Of a stretch of DNA of 32,366 nt, positions 1 to 9,736 are shown piece by piece. How positions within the stretch are numbered: position 1 is the stretch's first letter; the number at the start of each line of letters is the position of its first letter. Location of the stretch: assembly GCA_004357365.1 (NCBI GenBank), contig SMVT01000106.1, positions 1 through 32,366 of the forward strand, in the 5' to 3' direction. The notes beneath the pieces were generated by a model that was not told the DNA's origin, made no database searches, and saw nothing but the letters and a program-made list of their open reading frames with translations. This stretch comes from Nitrospina sp. GTDB lineage: Bacteria; Nitrospinota; Nitrospinia; Nitrospinales; Nitrospinaceae. Made by a program: the position numbers and the translations under genes.

Positions 1-2
1 AT

Positions 3-146
3 GCCGACAGGATCATCGTCCTCGACAAGGGCCGGGTGGTGGAAACGGGAAACCACAAGGAATTTATGGCCAGCGAGGGTTTGTACTGCAAGCTTTATAC
101 CCTGCGGGCGTTCGAGGATCCCATTCCCGTGGAAGACGAAGGTTGA
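3..146 (+). CDS. ABC transporter ATP-binding protein, C-terminal end (partial, 5' truncated)
   Basis: Frame 3 reads ADRIIVLDKGRVVETGNHKEFMASEGLYCKLYTLRAFEDPIPVEDEG*, the typical post-H-loop 'D.I.VLdkGrivE.G.H.e....GlY..ly' end of exporter-type ABC ATPases. Confidence 0.85.
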   Translation, partial: ADRIIVLDKGRVVETGNHKEFMASEGLYCKLYTLRAFEDPIPVEDEG

Positions 147-204
147 GGCCGGTCCGCTTCGCATTTGAAATACACTCCCGAATGGTTCCTGCCGTTGAGG
201 CGTT

Positions 205-2343
205 ATGGAAAAATTGAAATTTCTCTTCGGCATCCACAACCACCAGCCTCTGGGCAACTTCGATCATGTCTTCGAGGACGTGTATCGCCATTGCTACCAG
301 CCTTACTTTGAAGTCCTGCAACAGTTCCCACAACTGAAAACCACCGCCCACTTCAGCGGGTGCCTGCTGGAATGGCTGCAGGGGCATCACCCCGAATACC
401 TGGACGTGATTCGCGGCCTGGTGCAGGGCGGGCAACTGGAATTGTTGAGCGGCGGGTTTTACGAACCGATTCTGTCCAGCCTGCCGGAGGAGGACGCCGT
501 CGGACAAATCCGGATGATGAACGCCTTCCTCGAATCGGAGTTCGGTTGTACTCCGCGGGGACTGTGGCTGACGGAGCGCATCTGGTCGCCGCATCTGCCG
601 AAAATTCTCGCGCAGGCGGACATCCGTTACACCCTCGTCGACGACACCCATTTTTATTACGCCGGGTTGCAGGAAAAACAGATTCACGGCTATTACCTGA
701 CGGAGAGCGAAGGCTATGCGGTAGGCGTGTTTCCCATCAGCAAAAAACTGCGCTACTCCATTCCGTTTGAACTGCCGGAGGTGACCCTGGACCATTTGCG
801 CGGGTGCCGGGAGGATTCAGGTTTCAATTTGGTGACCTACGCCGATGACGGTGAAAAATTCGGTGGCTGGCCGGAGACCTATCAATGGGTTTACGAGGAA
901 CACTATCTTCAAAAATTTTTCAAAGCGCTGGAAGAACAGTCGGATTGGCTGGAAACCCTGACCTTCGGTGAAGCCTTCGACCGGTATCCGCCGACGGGGC
1001 GGGTGTATCTGCCCATGGCTTCGTATGAGGAAATGATGGAATGGTCTCTACCTTATGAAGCGCGCCTGCGTTTCCGCGAACTCCAGGAGGCATTGAAAAA
1101 TTCGGAGGTCCCGGAGGAGGAGTTCCGGATATTTTTGCGGGGCGGCCAGTGGGATAACTTCCTGACTAAGTATGAAGAGAGCAATCACCTGCACAAGCGG
1201 ATGCTGTACGTCAGCCGCAAAGTGAAACGGTTGCCGTCCGGCCATCGGGAGGGGAGCGATGCGTTGCGTGCCCTCTACCGGAGCCAGTGCAACTGCGCTT
1301 ACTGGCACGGCCTGTTCGGCGGGCTGTATCTGAATCACCTCAGGCATGGGTTGTATTCCGAGTTGATTGCAGCGGAAAACAGCGCCGATGATTTGCTCAT
1401 GGGAAAGGACCGGGGTTTGAGTGTGGAAGCGGTGGATTTCAATTGTGACGGGTTCGAGGAAGTGATCGTCGCCAATCCTCAAATGAGTGCGTTCATTTCA
1501 CCCGCGCGAGGCGGGGCGTTGATGGAACTGGATTACCGGCCGGCCTGCTTCAATGTCAGCAACGTGCTGCGCCGTCGGCCGGAGGTGTACCATCAGGATA
1601 TCCTTGAAACGCAAGCGCAGGATGATTCCCAAGGGGATCCACACCACTCGATTCACGACCGGGTGCAGAGCAAGGAGGAGGGGCTACAGAATAAATTGAT
1701 TTATGACCGGTGGGACCGGTATTCCTTCATGGACCATTGTCTGGCGCCCGGGACCGCTTTCGAGCCGTTCCAGACCAACCGTTTCGAGGAGTTGATAGCA
1801 TTTGCGGGCCAGCCTTATCAATGGGAAGGATTGGGACCTGCAGATCCGCATGTTCCGTATCGGTTGCGCCTGACGCGGGAAGGCATGGGGCATGGGCTTC
1901 ATTTAGCGGTGGAGAAAACCTATAGGTTTGATCCGGAGCAAGCGGGTTTGGAGGTGGCTTATTCCCTTCAAAACAAGGGTGAGAAATTTTTGGAATGCGT
2001 GTGGGCGGTGGAGCATAATTTCACTTTGCTGGCCGGAGATGCACCGGACCGGAGGTACACTGCCAACGATGTGGCCATCGAGGATGCGCGGTTGCGGAGC
2101 GATGGCGTTCTGCCGGAAATCCGGAAACTGGGCATGCGGGATGAGTTTTTCGGATTCGAACTGCAAATGCTATACAGTCCTGCGGTGGAATTGTGGCGGT
2201 TCCCGGTGGAGACGGTATCGCAATCCGAGAAAGGGCTCGAGAGCATCTATCAGGGTTCCTGCATTACCGGTTGTTGGCAGGTTCGGTTGGAGCCTGGACA
2301 GAGCCTGGAATTAAACGCCCGAGTGACGATACCAAAGATATAA
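205..2343 (+). CDS. Glycoside hydrolase family 57, 4-alpha-glucanotransferase/alpha-amylase-like
   Basis: N-terminal FGIHNHQPLGNF, nucleophile-region GLWLTERIWSP, and a C-terminal beta-domain (DUF1925/1926-like) typical of TLGT-type GH57 enzymes. Confidence 0.9.
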   Translation: MEKLKFLFGIHNHQPLGNFDHVFEDVYRHCYQPYFEVLQQFPQLKTTAHFSGCLLEWLQGHHPEYLDVIRGLVQGGQLELLSGGFYEPILSSLPEEDAVGQIRMMNAFLESEFGCTPRGLWLTERIWSPHLPKILAQADIRYTLVDDTHFYYAGLQEKQIHGYYLTESEGYAVGVFPISKKLRYSIPFELPEVTLDHLRGCREDSGFNLVTYADDGEKFGGWPETYQWVYEEHYLQKFFKALEEQSDWLETLTFGEAFDRYPPTGRVYLPMASYEEMMEWSLPYEARLRFRELQEALKNSEVPEEEFRIFLRGGQWDNFLTKYEESNHLHKRMLYVSRKVKRLPSGHREGSDALRALYRSQCNCAYWHGLFGGLYLNHLRHGLYSELIAAENSADDLLMGKDRGLSVEAVDFNCDGFEEVIVANPQMSAFISPARGGALMELDYRPACFNVSNVLRRRPEVYHQDILETQAQDDSQGDPHHSIHDRVQSKEEGLQNKLIYDRWDRYSFMDHCLAPGTAFEPFQTNRFEELIAFAGQPYQWEGLGPADPHVPYRLRLTREGMGHGLHLAVEKTYRFDPEQAGLEVAYSLQNKGEKFLECVWAVEHNFTLLAGDAPDRRYTANDVAIEDARLRSDGVLPEIRKLGMRDEFFGFELQMLYSPAVELWRFPVETVSQSEKGLESIYQGSCITGCWQVRLEPGQSLELNARVTIPKI

Positions 2344-2374
2344 AGAAAAAGTTGGAAATGAAAAGCAGGAGGGA

Positions 2375-2815
2375 TTAATCCTCGCCCGGATCGGCGCCAT
2401 TGAGAAAACCGATCAAGTGGGCTCTTTTTTCCTGGTTGCCGCGGCGGTAAATGCGCACCACCTTTTCGATCACATCCCGTAATTTCCTATCCTCCCCATA
2501 ATCCTGGGCGGCCTCTTGGACCAGCGCGCCGTCATCCAGGTCGGACACGCCCTTGCGTTCGTAGTTCATAGGACCTTTGCCCAGCAACAGCCAGATGATG
2601 TTTAAATCGGAGTATTGGTAGAGTTTGGCGATGGTGTCTGCCGAGGGCAGGGATTTGTTGTTTTCAATGTCGGACAGGGAGCCCTGCGAGATTTTGATCA
2701 GTTTAGCCAGTTCATACGATTTGAGCGGGAGGGTTTTGCGCCATTGCCGGAGACGTGTCCCCAGGTTTTTTGCAGTCCCCTTTCTTTTATCTTGCATGAT
2801 TCGGCCTGTCGACAT
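2375..2815 (-). CDS. XRE-family helix-turn-helix transcriptional regulator
   Basis: LGTRLRQWRKTLPLKSYELAKLIKISQGSLSDIENNKSLPSADTIAKLYQYSDLNIIWLLLGKG is a classical HTH_XRE. The start could instead be the internal ATG at 2797. Confidence 0.85.
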   Translation of the reverse strand: MSTGRIMQDKRKGTAKNLGTRLRQWRKTLPLKSYELAKLIKISQGSLSDIENNKSLPSADTIAKLYQYSDLNIIWLLLGKGPMNYERKGVSDLDDGALVQEAAQDYGEDRKLRDVIEKVVRIYRRGNQEKRAHLIGFLNGADPGED

Positions 2816-2830
2816 ATAGTTTTCAAAAAA

Positions 2831-2858
2831 ATTAAATACCCTGAAAAGGGTAATTCAA
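2831..2858 (-). promoter_or_regulatory. Predicted sigma-70-type promoter of the XRE gene with palindromic operator in the spacer
   Basis: Minus strand: TTGAAT - TACCCTTTTCAGGGTA (16 bp, palindromic arms TACCCT/AGGGTA) - TTTAAT. Confidence 0.5.
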
Positions 2859-3439
2859 GGTATTATTCCACAAAAGTATATTTATTTGATTTTTTTCTGC
2901 CTGGTTAAATGCCCAGCCATTTAAAAGTAATGTTTCATTGCTGTCTTAGAGAATGCATACTTTAGATTTTTTAAAGGATTGTGTCAACATAAAAATCCGG
3001 GAAACCCTTGATAAAAAAAGGGCTTGGGTCTACCAGAAGTTCGACACCTCTAATAAACTGCATTTTAAAATTGGATATCCGAAAACTTAAACCAGAAAAA
3101 AATCGCCATTCCTAATACCATATTTAGGGTATATCCTAATCCATTTTTCCGCCGGTTTGTGGCCAAAATATTTGCCCTTCCAGACCAATAAGAGGTTCAA
3201 TTATAAAAATTTTATGAGTCTGTGCCAAGCCGCCGGGACTGAGAATCAGGCAAAGAATGGCAAGTCCTTTAAAAGATGATCCATAGTAAATTATCACTAT
3301 ATCCAAAACATAAAATTCGGATTTTATTGGGTTGATCGAATTTGTTTTAATACAAAGTCCACTCTTCTTTGGGGGATAAAAAAATCTTCATAATTGTGAA
3401 AAATTTTGAAAAACCGGACCTTTCAAACCTAAAAAAGTA

Positions 3440-4570
3440 TCATCCCGGCAGATAGGTTTGCAGTTCCTGGGCCAGGGGGCCATGGGCGGCCCGCCAGCGA
3501 TCGGGATCGGGCGGGTTGGAGGGGGGAGACGTGAGGTTCTGTTTCAATCGCAGAATCCTCTCCACGGATTGTTGAACGCGGGCGAGAGCAATGGTTCCCT
3601 TGTCCACCTCCTGCGTCAGCCGATCATGCAGGGCGCGGGCTTTTTCCATATTGTTGCATATCAAAAACATATCCAGACCGGCGTCGATGCCTTTTCGGGG
3701 CAGGGCTTTGGAATCATAATAATCGTCCACCGCTTTCATCTCCAGGTCGTCGGACATGATGATGCCCTCAAACCCCAGCCGTTGCCGCAAAATATTCTGC
3801 AGAATGGTTTTGGAAAAGGTGGCGGGGTTTTTTTCATCCCAGGCGGTGTAGATCACGTGTGCGGTCATGATCACCTCCAGTCCCCGGGCGATGGTTTCTT
3901 TAAAGGGCAGAAGCTCCACCGCCTCCAGAGTCGCCGCATCCCTTTGGACGGTCGGCAGATCCAGATGCGAATCGAGACGGGTATCGCCGTGACCGGGGAA
4001 ATGCTTGCCCACGGGGATCACTCCCTTGTCCCTGAATCCCCGGATGAACGAGTTCGCCAGCCGGGCCACGGTTTGCGGGTCGGAGGCGATGGCGCGGTCG
4101 CCGATGATGGGATTCTCCGGATGGGTGTGAACATCCAGCACCGGCGCATAATCCATATTGATGCCCACATCCGCCAGCTCGGCCGCCAGCGCCTGGCCGA
4201 AGCGAAAGGCCAGATCTTCCGACTGGGCGTTACCCACGCAACACAGCGGCGGATATTTCGTGAAGGGTTCGCTCAGTCGGGCCACCCGTCCGCCTTCCTG
4301 GTCGACCGAGATAAAGAGGGGCAATCCCGTGGAGGTGGAGGCCGCCACTTCCTGGAGATTCCGGATGAGGGTGTGCAACTGCACCGGGTTTTCATAATTG
4401 CGGCTGAACAGGATCAATCCGCCGACATGATGATTACAAATGAGGTCTTCGGTTTCCCGGTTCAGGGTGGTGCCTTCGAATCCGACCATCAACATCTGGC
4501 CGGTCCATTCGGGAATTGCGGTGGGGGTTTCCAAAAAAGGTCGCTCCGCAAATAAAAGTGGGTCCACCAT
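3440..4570 (-). CDS. nagZ: Beta-N-acetylhexosaminidase (GH3, NagZ-like)
   Basis: VDQEGGRVARL, GKHFPGHGDTRLDSHLDLP, VIMTAHVIY, GIIMSDDLEMKAV motifs of GH3 NagZ. Confidence 0.9.
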   Translation of the reverse strand: MVDPLLFAERPFLETPTAIPEWTGQMLMVGFEGTTLNRETEDLICNHHVGGLILFSRNYENPVQLHTLIRNLQEVAASTSTGLPLFISVDQEGGRVARLSEPFTKYPPLCCVGNAQSEDLAFRFGQALAAELADVGINMDYAPVLDVHTHPENPIIGDRAIASDPQTVARLANSFIRGFRDKGVIPVGKHFPGHGDTRLDSHLDLPTVQRDAATLEAVELLPFKETIARGLEVIMTAHVIYTAWDEKNPATFSKTILQNILRQRLGFEGIIMSDDLEMKAVDDYYDSKALPRKGIDAGLDMFLICNNMEKARALHDRLTQEVDKGTIALARVQQSVERILRLKQNLTSPPSNPPDPDRWRAAHGPLAQELQTYLPG

Positions 4571-4741
4571 TCAGTCCGGACAGAGTAGCATCAATCCGGC
4601 CGTTTTCAAATTGTTACCGGACGTCGGTCCGGGTACCGCGGCGCACCCGATTGCCGCCTCCGGATTTTTTTTGTCAGGCTCAAAACAGGTGTGATAAAAT
4701 CCATAAAAGTATTAGGAAAATTGTTTTCAGGCCAACGCATC

Positions 4742-5992
4742 ATGTCAAGACGAGTTGTCTTTACCGGGTTGGGAGTTATCAGTCCCAACGGCACCGGTCG
4801 ACAAAAATTCTGGGACAATACCTGCAACGGCGTCAGCGGCATTGATCGTATCAGCAGTTTTGATCCATCGGGGCTGGACTGCCAGATCGCCGGGGAGGTG
4901 CGCGGTTTTGTTCCGGGCGACTTCTATTCTGAAGCCGATTTGAAAAAACTGCCGCGGGCCGTTCCCTTGGGTGTGGCCGCGTCGCAGGAAGCTTTGAAGG
5001 ATGCCGGAATCGATTTCGATGAATTCGATGAGGAGGATTTTGAAAGTCTGGGTGTGCTGGTGGGCACCGGCGGCGCGGGTTTCGACTTTTCGGAAAAGCA
5101 GTTTGCTCATTATTATGCCGGGGACCTGCACAAGATCAGCCCCTACGCCATTCCTAATTCCCTGGTGGGGATGTTGTCGAGTGAAATTTCCATTTTTTTC
5201 GGCCTGCAGGGCCGCAGTCATGTGATTTCCAACGGATGCACCAGTTCGACCGACGCGATGGGCTATGCCTTCAATGCCATCCGTTCCGGGCAGGAGGATT
5301 GGATGCTGACCGGCGGCGTGGAAGCTTGTGTGACCCCGGCCATGATGACGGGGTTTCAGCGCCTGCGGGCCAACCCGATTCATTTCAATGAGGACCCCAC
5401 CCGCGGCTCGCGTCCTTTCAACCGCGACCGGGAAGGGTTTGTGCTGGCCGAGGGGAGCTGGATGCTGGTGATGGAAGAGCTGGAGCACGCCCGAAAACGC
5501 AAGGCTCCGATCTATGCGGAGTTGATCGGTTACGGCACCACCTGCGACGCCTATCACCGGGTGGCGATCATGCCCGACGGCCGGCAGTCCACCCGCGCAT
5601 TGCAATTGGCGATGAAAGACGCACGCGTTAACGAGGAGGAGGTGGATTACGTCAATTTCCACGGCACCTCCACCGTGATGAACGATCGGATCGAAACGCT
5701 GGCGGTGAAAGGCGCATTGAACGGTTATGCCATGAAGGTGCCGGTGAGCTCCACCAAATCCATGGTGGGGCATCCGCAGGGCGCTTCGGGAGCGCTGGGG
5801 GTGGCGGTGACGGCGCTGTCTTTACGGGACGGGGTGTTGACGCCGACCATCAACCTGGAGAACCCGGATCCGGATTGCGATATGGATTACATCGCCAACG
5901 AGAGCCGGGACCAGTCCGTTCAGGTCGCCATCAGCAATTGCATTTCCTTCGGGTCGAAAAACTCGGCCCTGGTCCTCAAAAAATTCCAATGA
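4742..5992 (+). CDS. Beta-ketoacyl-ACP synthase II-like (FabF family)
   Basis: RRVVFTGLGVISPNG start, Cys site SNGCTSSTDAMGYA, HGTSTVMND and STKSMVGHPQGASGALG His sites. The C-terminal loop is atypical (ISFGSKN). The start at 4742 fits the family better than the 4691 ORF start. Confidence 0.88.
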   Translation: MSRRVVFTGLGVISPNGTGRQKFWDNTCNGVSGIDRISSFDPSGLDCQIAGEVRGFVPGDFYSEADLKKLPRAVPLGVAASQEALKDAGIDFDEFDEEDFESLGVLVGTGGAGFDFSEKQFAHYYAGDLHKISPYAIPNSLVGMLSSEISIFFGLQGRSHVISNGCTSSTDAMGYAFNAIRSGQEDWMLTGGVEACVTPAMMTGFQRLRANPIHFNEDPTRGSRPFNRDREGFVLAEGSWMLVMEELEHARKRKAPIYAELIGYGTTCDAYHRVAIMPDGRQSTRALQLAMKDARVNEEEVDYVNFHGTSTVMNDRIETLAVKGALNGYAMKVPVSSTKSMVGHPQGASGALGVAVTALSLRDGVLTPTINLENPDPDCDMDYIANESRDQSVQVAISNCISFGSKNSALVLKKFQ

Positions 5993-6011
5993 ACCGGGCG
6001 GCGGCTGTCAC

Positions 6012-6272
6012 TCAACGGTAGGGCATACTGTTGCCGGACAACTGCTGACTGATATCCCGCTCGAACTGGTTTTCCTGCGTGATAAAGGTTTCCAGTTCTT
6101 TTTCGCTGTTGAACACAAACAGGCGCGGCTCTTTCTGCCCGCAGATTTCCTCGTCCTGCTCGACGGTGATTTGATTGTCTTCTTCGATCGACTTGATGAC
6201 GAATTTTTTCCGGGTATTCAACCGGGCGAATATTTTGCGATAGCTGATTTCTATATTATGTTGATGATCCAT
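6012..6272 (-). CDS. Hypothetical protein (86 aa, acidic/charged)
   Basis: ORF in a gap between recognised genes, with a start preceded by AAGGAG (TTCCAAGGAGTT on the minus strand). No family recognised. Confidence 0.6.
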   Translation of the reverse strand: MDHQHNIEISYRKIFARLNTRKKFVIKSIEEDNQITVEQDEEICGQKEPRLFVFNSEKELETFITQENQFERDISQQLSGNSMPYR

Positions 6273-6450
6273 GCCAGAACTCCTTGGAAAAATACCACAG
6301 GGTTTTTCGGGTGATGAATATCCTTCAATCTACTCATCTGACGAATCAAAATCAACCCCTTTCGCAGCCCGCCGGCAAAATTGTCCCGGAGCGGAATAAA
6401 GGGCTTGATCCCCGCTCGGTTTGTGTTAAGATTCCGGCAGATAGAAGAGT

Positions 6451-8004
6451 TTGACGCCTGATTTCAGGCGCCTTATTGAACCCACCTGGCAAGGGAATCC
6501 GGTTCCCGCTGTTCACCGTTATTTTCTTTCAATCCTCCCCAAGTGCATCGCCGGCATGCCTCACAAACTGACCCTTCAGACCCTGGCGGAAAACCTGATC
6601 CGGGAATCCCGTGAACCGTTTTCGATCGACCAGTATATAGAGGCGATTCAAAAACGCTGGCGCCGCCGGATTGCTCCCGCCACCCTGGACCATCTGAAAC
6701 AAACCTTGGCGAACCATTCTCAGGTGATCGAAATCAACGGCACCAGTTTTCTTCCCTATCAGGCGGTGCTGGACCGGGTGGGCCATATCCCCCTGGAAAT
6801 TCAACTGAGCAAGACGGAATGGCAAAGCAGAACGATGATTCCCGGCCACCGTCTGGTGCCCTTTATTTCACCGGATCTGGAAGAGAACGAACTGACCTTT
6901 CTCGACCCGAACGGCCGCGAAATTCCCAAACGGGAGCAATCCTTTTTCATCGAAGAGGCGATCAATCTGTACCAGTATTCACATGAGAAGCATTTCCCCT
7001 ACCGGATCAAAGTCAACCAGTGGATGCCCGGTAAAAGCACATTGAACCTGACCGTCTGGGATATCCGGGATCTGCTGGCGCAACTGGAGTTTCATCCGGA
7101 GGACCGGCTGAAGGTGCGCCTGGTCGATTATGACCGGGGGATTTATTCGGTCGGCGCCTATCCCGCGGCGATGTGGAGCCAGAACCGGTTGCGGTCGCGC
7201 TCCCTGTACGTGGCGCTCGAGAACGAACTGCTGGCGGGGCTGGACCGGACCGAGGGTATGGCCTTGTCGCTGGAGAAACAAATTCTGCAGGGGTTGTTCC
7301 ATCTGGACGCCGGCCTGTTGCAGGCTCCCGCGTTTTCGCTGACCGGGCTGGTGGAATCGATTCACAACATCACCATTGTGCGCAACGAGGAGGCGGGCGT
7401 GTATTTTGCGCTGGACGGGGATTCGCCGGTCAAACCCTATACCCTGGAAAGTGTCCACCGCACGCCCCAGGGTGGGACCGGATCGCTCCAGGAAATTTTC
7501 GAGGACATGGGGCTGGCGTTCTCCGAACTGGAATTCAAAGCCATCCTGTATTCCATGATGGGGACGGAGGAATTCAATCTGGAAGAAGTGTTCGATTTGT
7601 TGTTCGGGGCGAAGAAGGATGCCTTTTACGACCAGAAACAGCACCAGGCCTTTTACCGGATGTTGCGCAAAATGTTGAATCTCATCTGCGATGAACTCAA
7701 AGGTCCGGAACCGCGGCTGGTTTGCCAGTTGCGCAACAAAATCGTTTATATGAAACTGCGCCTGATCGAAATGCTGCGGTACATCGAAGCCCAGCGGGTG
7801 TGCCTGGAGGATTTGCCCGAAGAAGTCCTGGAGCACATGGCGGACCTGGACGGGTTTTGCCTGGAAGGGTTACATCATTTGTCGGACCGTCCCCACCCGC
7901 CCAATCTCAAAGTCATACACGATTTGCGCTTGGCCCTGCAGATGGTTCAGCCCAATCTGGATTATCTGGAGGAGACGATCTTTGACCGGTTGGGAGTTTA
8001 CTGA
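6451..8004 (+). CDS. Hypothetical protein (517 aa; possible N-terminal winged-helix region)
   Basis: Long intact ORF filling the gap before convergent miaB. TTG start at 6451, alternative ATG at 6556. No family recognised with confidence. Confidence 0.75.
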   Translation: MTPDFRRLIEPTWQGNPVPAVHRYFLSILPKCIAGMPHKLTLQTLAENLIRESREPFSIDQYIEAIQKRWRRRIAPATLDHLKQTLANHSQVIEINGTSFLPYQAVLDRVGHIPLEIQLSKTEWQSRTMIPGHRLVPFISPDLEENELTFLDPNGREIPKREQSFFIEEAINLYQYSHEKHFPYRIKVNQWMPGKSTLNLTVWDIRDLLAQLEFHPEDRLKVRLVDYDRGIYSVGAYPAAMWSQNRLRSRSLYVALENELLAGLDRTEGMALSLEKQILQGLFHLDAGLLQAPAFSLTGLVESIHNITIVRNEEAGVYFALDGDSPVKPYTLESVHRTPQGGTGSLQEIFEDMGLAFSELEFKAILYSMMGTEEFNLEEVFDLLFGAKKDAFYDQKQHQAFYRMLRKMLNLICDELKGPEPRLVCQLRNKIVYMKLRLIEMLRYIEAQRVCLEDLPEEVLEHMADLDGFCLEGLHHLSDRPHPPNLKVIHDLRLALQMVQPNLDYLEETIFDRLGVY

Positions 8005-9329
8005 CCGGCCCAGCTTCCCCGCAACACATGGCCGCTGACCTCCTCGACCCGCACCCGGGCGAGGTCTCCGGGTTTTAAGCGGTCTTCCCCTCCCCGGAAC
8101 ACCACCATCCAGTGGTGCGGGTTTCTGCCTTTGAACGACATGCCCTGGCGCGATGTCCGGCTTTCGATCAACACCTCCACCTCCTCGCCCAGATAGGCCC
8201 GGCTGTTTTCTTCGGTGAGCCGGTTTTGCAGCTGGAGGGTTTGTTGCAGGCGGTCCTGCTTTGCTTCGTAGGGGATATCATCTGGCATCGCCAGTGCCGA
8301 AGTGTTGGGCCGCGGACTGTAGGTGAACATGTAGCTACTGGTGTAGCCCACCTGCTCCATTAACCTCAAGGTGTCCTCAAACTCCGCCGCCGTTTCTCCC
8401 GGAAAACCGACAATAATGTCTGTCGACAGGGTGATATCCGGCACCTCGCTTTTCAGTTGGGCGATCAGGTCCAAGTACCATTCGACGGTATGGCTCCGGC
8501 GCATCATCTGCAGAATGCGGTTGCTCCCGCATTGCACCGGCAGGTGCAGGTGGTTCATGAGGATATCGATGTCGCGGTAGGCCTGAATCAACTCGCCGGT
8601 AAAATCCATCGGATGGCTGGTGACGAAACGCAGGCGCTCCACGCCGGGAATGCCGGCGATGCCGTACAACAGTTCGTGGAAGGCCAACGGTTGTTCCAGC
8701 CCACGCTTGCCGTAGGCATTGACGTTCTGGCCGAGCAGAATGATCTCTTTCGCCCCGCGATCCACCAGCTGGCGGATTTCCGCGTAAATTTCCTCCGCTT
8801 CCCGTGATTTCTCCCGGCCGCGCGTGTAGGGGACCACGCAGAAACTGCAAAACTTGTCGCATCCCTTGATAATGTTCACGAAAGCGCTGGGGCCGGGGTC
8901 CTTGATCAGCGGTTGCTCCGGAATGGAATAGTTTTTCTGCGAGTCAAATTCCGTCCATAAGACCGGGCCCTCCCCCCGATTCACCCGGTCCACCACCTGC
9001 TGGATATGCTCTACCGCGTCGGGGCCGATAATGAAATCCAGGTAGGGCATCCGGTTCATAAGGGCCGATTGCTCCTGTTGGGCCAGACAACCCGCCACCC
9101 CGAGGATCAGGTCGGGATTGTCCTGCTTCAGGGGTTTTAGTCCGCCAAACAGGGAATACACCTTTTGCTCAGCCTTTTCTCTTATCGAACAAGTATTGAC
9201 CAGCACCAGATCAGCGTCTTCCACATGCGGGGTGCGCAGGTACCCGGATTGGAACAGCAAAAGCTCCATCCGGTCGGTATCCGCCACGTTCATCTGGCAT
9301 CCGAAGGTTTCCAAATAGACCTGTTTCAT
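7998..9329 (-). CDS. miaB: tRNA-2-methylthio-N6-dimethylallyladenosine synthase
   Basis: ETFGCQMNVADTDRM, GCDKFCSFCVVPYTRGREKSR radical-SAM cluster, C-terminal TRAM-like region. Confidence 0.95.
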   Translation of the reverse strand: MKQVYLETFGCQMNVADTDRMELLLFQSGYLRTPHVEDADLVLVNTCSIREKAEQKVYSLFGGLKPLKQDNPDLILGVAGCLAQQEQSALMNRMPYLDFIIGPDAVEHIQQVVDRVNRGEGPVLWTEFDSQKNYSIPEQPLIKDPGPSAFVNIIKGCDKFCSFCVVPYTRGREKSREAEEIYAEIRQLVDRGAKEIILLGQNVNAYGKRGLEQPLAFHELLYGIAGIPGVERLRFVTSHPMDFTGELIQAYRDIDILMNHLHLPVQCGSNRILQMMRRSHTVEWYLDLIAQLKSEVPDITLSTDIIVGFPGETAAEFEDTLRLMEQVGYTSSYMFTYSPRPNTSALAMPDDIPYEAKQDRLQQTLQLQNRLTEENSRAYLGEEVEVLIESRTSRQGMSFKGRNPHHWMVVFRGGEDRLKPGDLARVRVEEVSGHVLRGSWAGQ

Positions 9330-9626
9330 AGGTTCAGAATTTTAACCAATTTTACCGGATTATCCAAACACGAATTTAAAAGACCGGATTTAATTTATAA
9401 CTTGTTGAAATTATAGACCTAAAATGGGCCACCCTTCGAGGCAATTTGCTCCGGAGGAGTGGGCGTTTTTGAACGGTTTTTGGCAGGGCCCTCCCTCACT
9501 CGTTTTCCCGCATAAAACAGGGCTGAAACGGGGGTTGTCTATTTAAAATCATTCCATCAAATTTATATAAATTTACTGTTATTTTAGTGTTTTTTAATAC
9601 CTATATTATTAAATTTTAAAATGTTA

Positions 9627-9655
9627 TTGACTCTTTATATGAGTTCCCTTATATT
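9627..9655 (+). promoter_or_regulatory. Predicted sigma-70-type promoter for XRE-pilMNOPQ-aroB
   Basis: TTGACT - 17 bp - TATATT in an AT-rich intergenic region about 80 nt upstream of the first gene. Confidence 0.55.
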
Positions 9656-9736
9656 GGAAATAATCCAGTAATAAATACAATTAGTTAGAGAATTTACAGG
9701 CAACACAGCCCAAGAAGTTTTTTGGGGAGGTAACGC

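Noticed and set aside
3458-4555. 365-aa ORF antisense to nagZ
   Set aside because: Shadow ORF: the opposite strand carries all NagZ motifs.
4745-5773. Long antisense ORF (342 aa) opposite the fabF-like gene
   Set aside because: Overlaps a clearly recognised ketosynthase; His/Gln/Arg-rich low-complexity translation typical of shadow ORFs.
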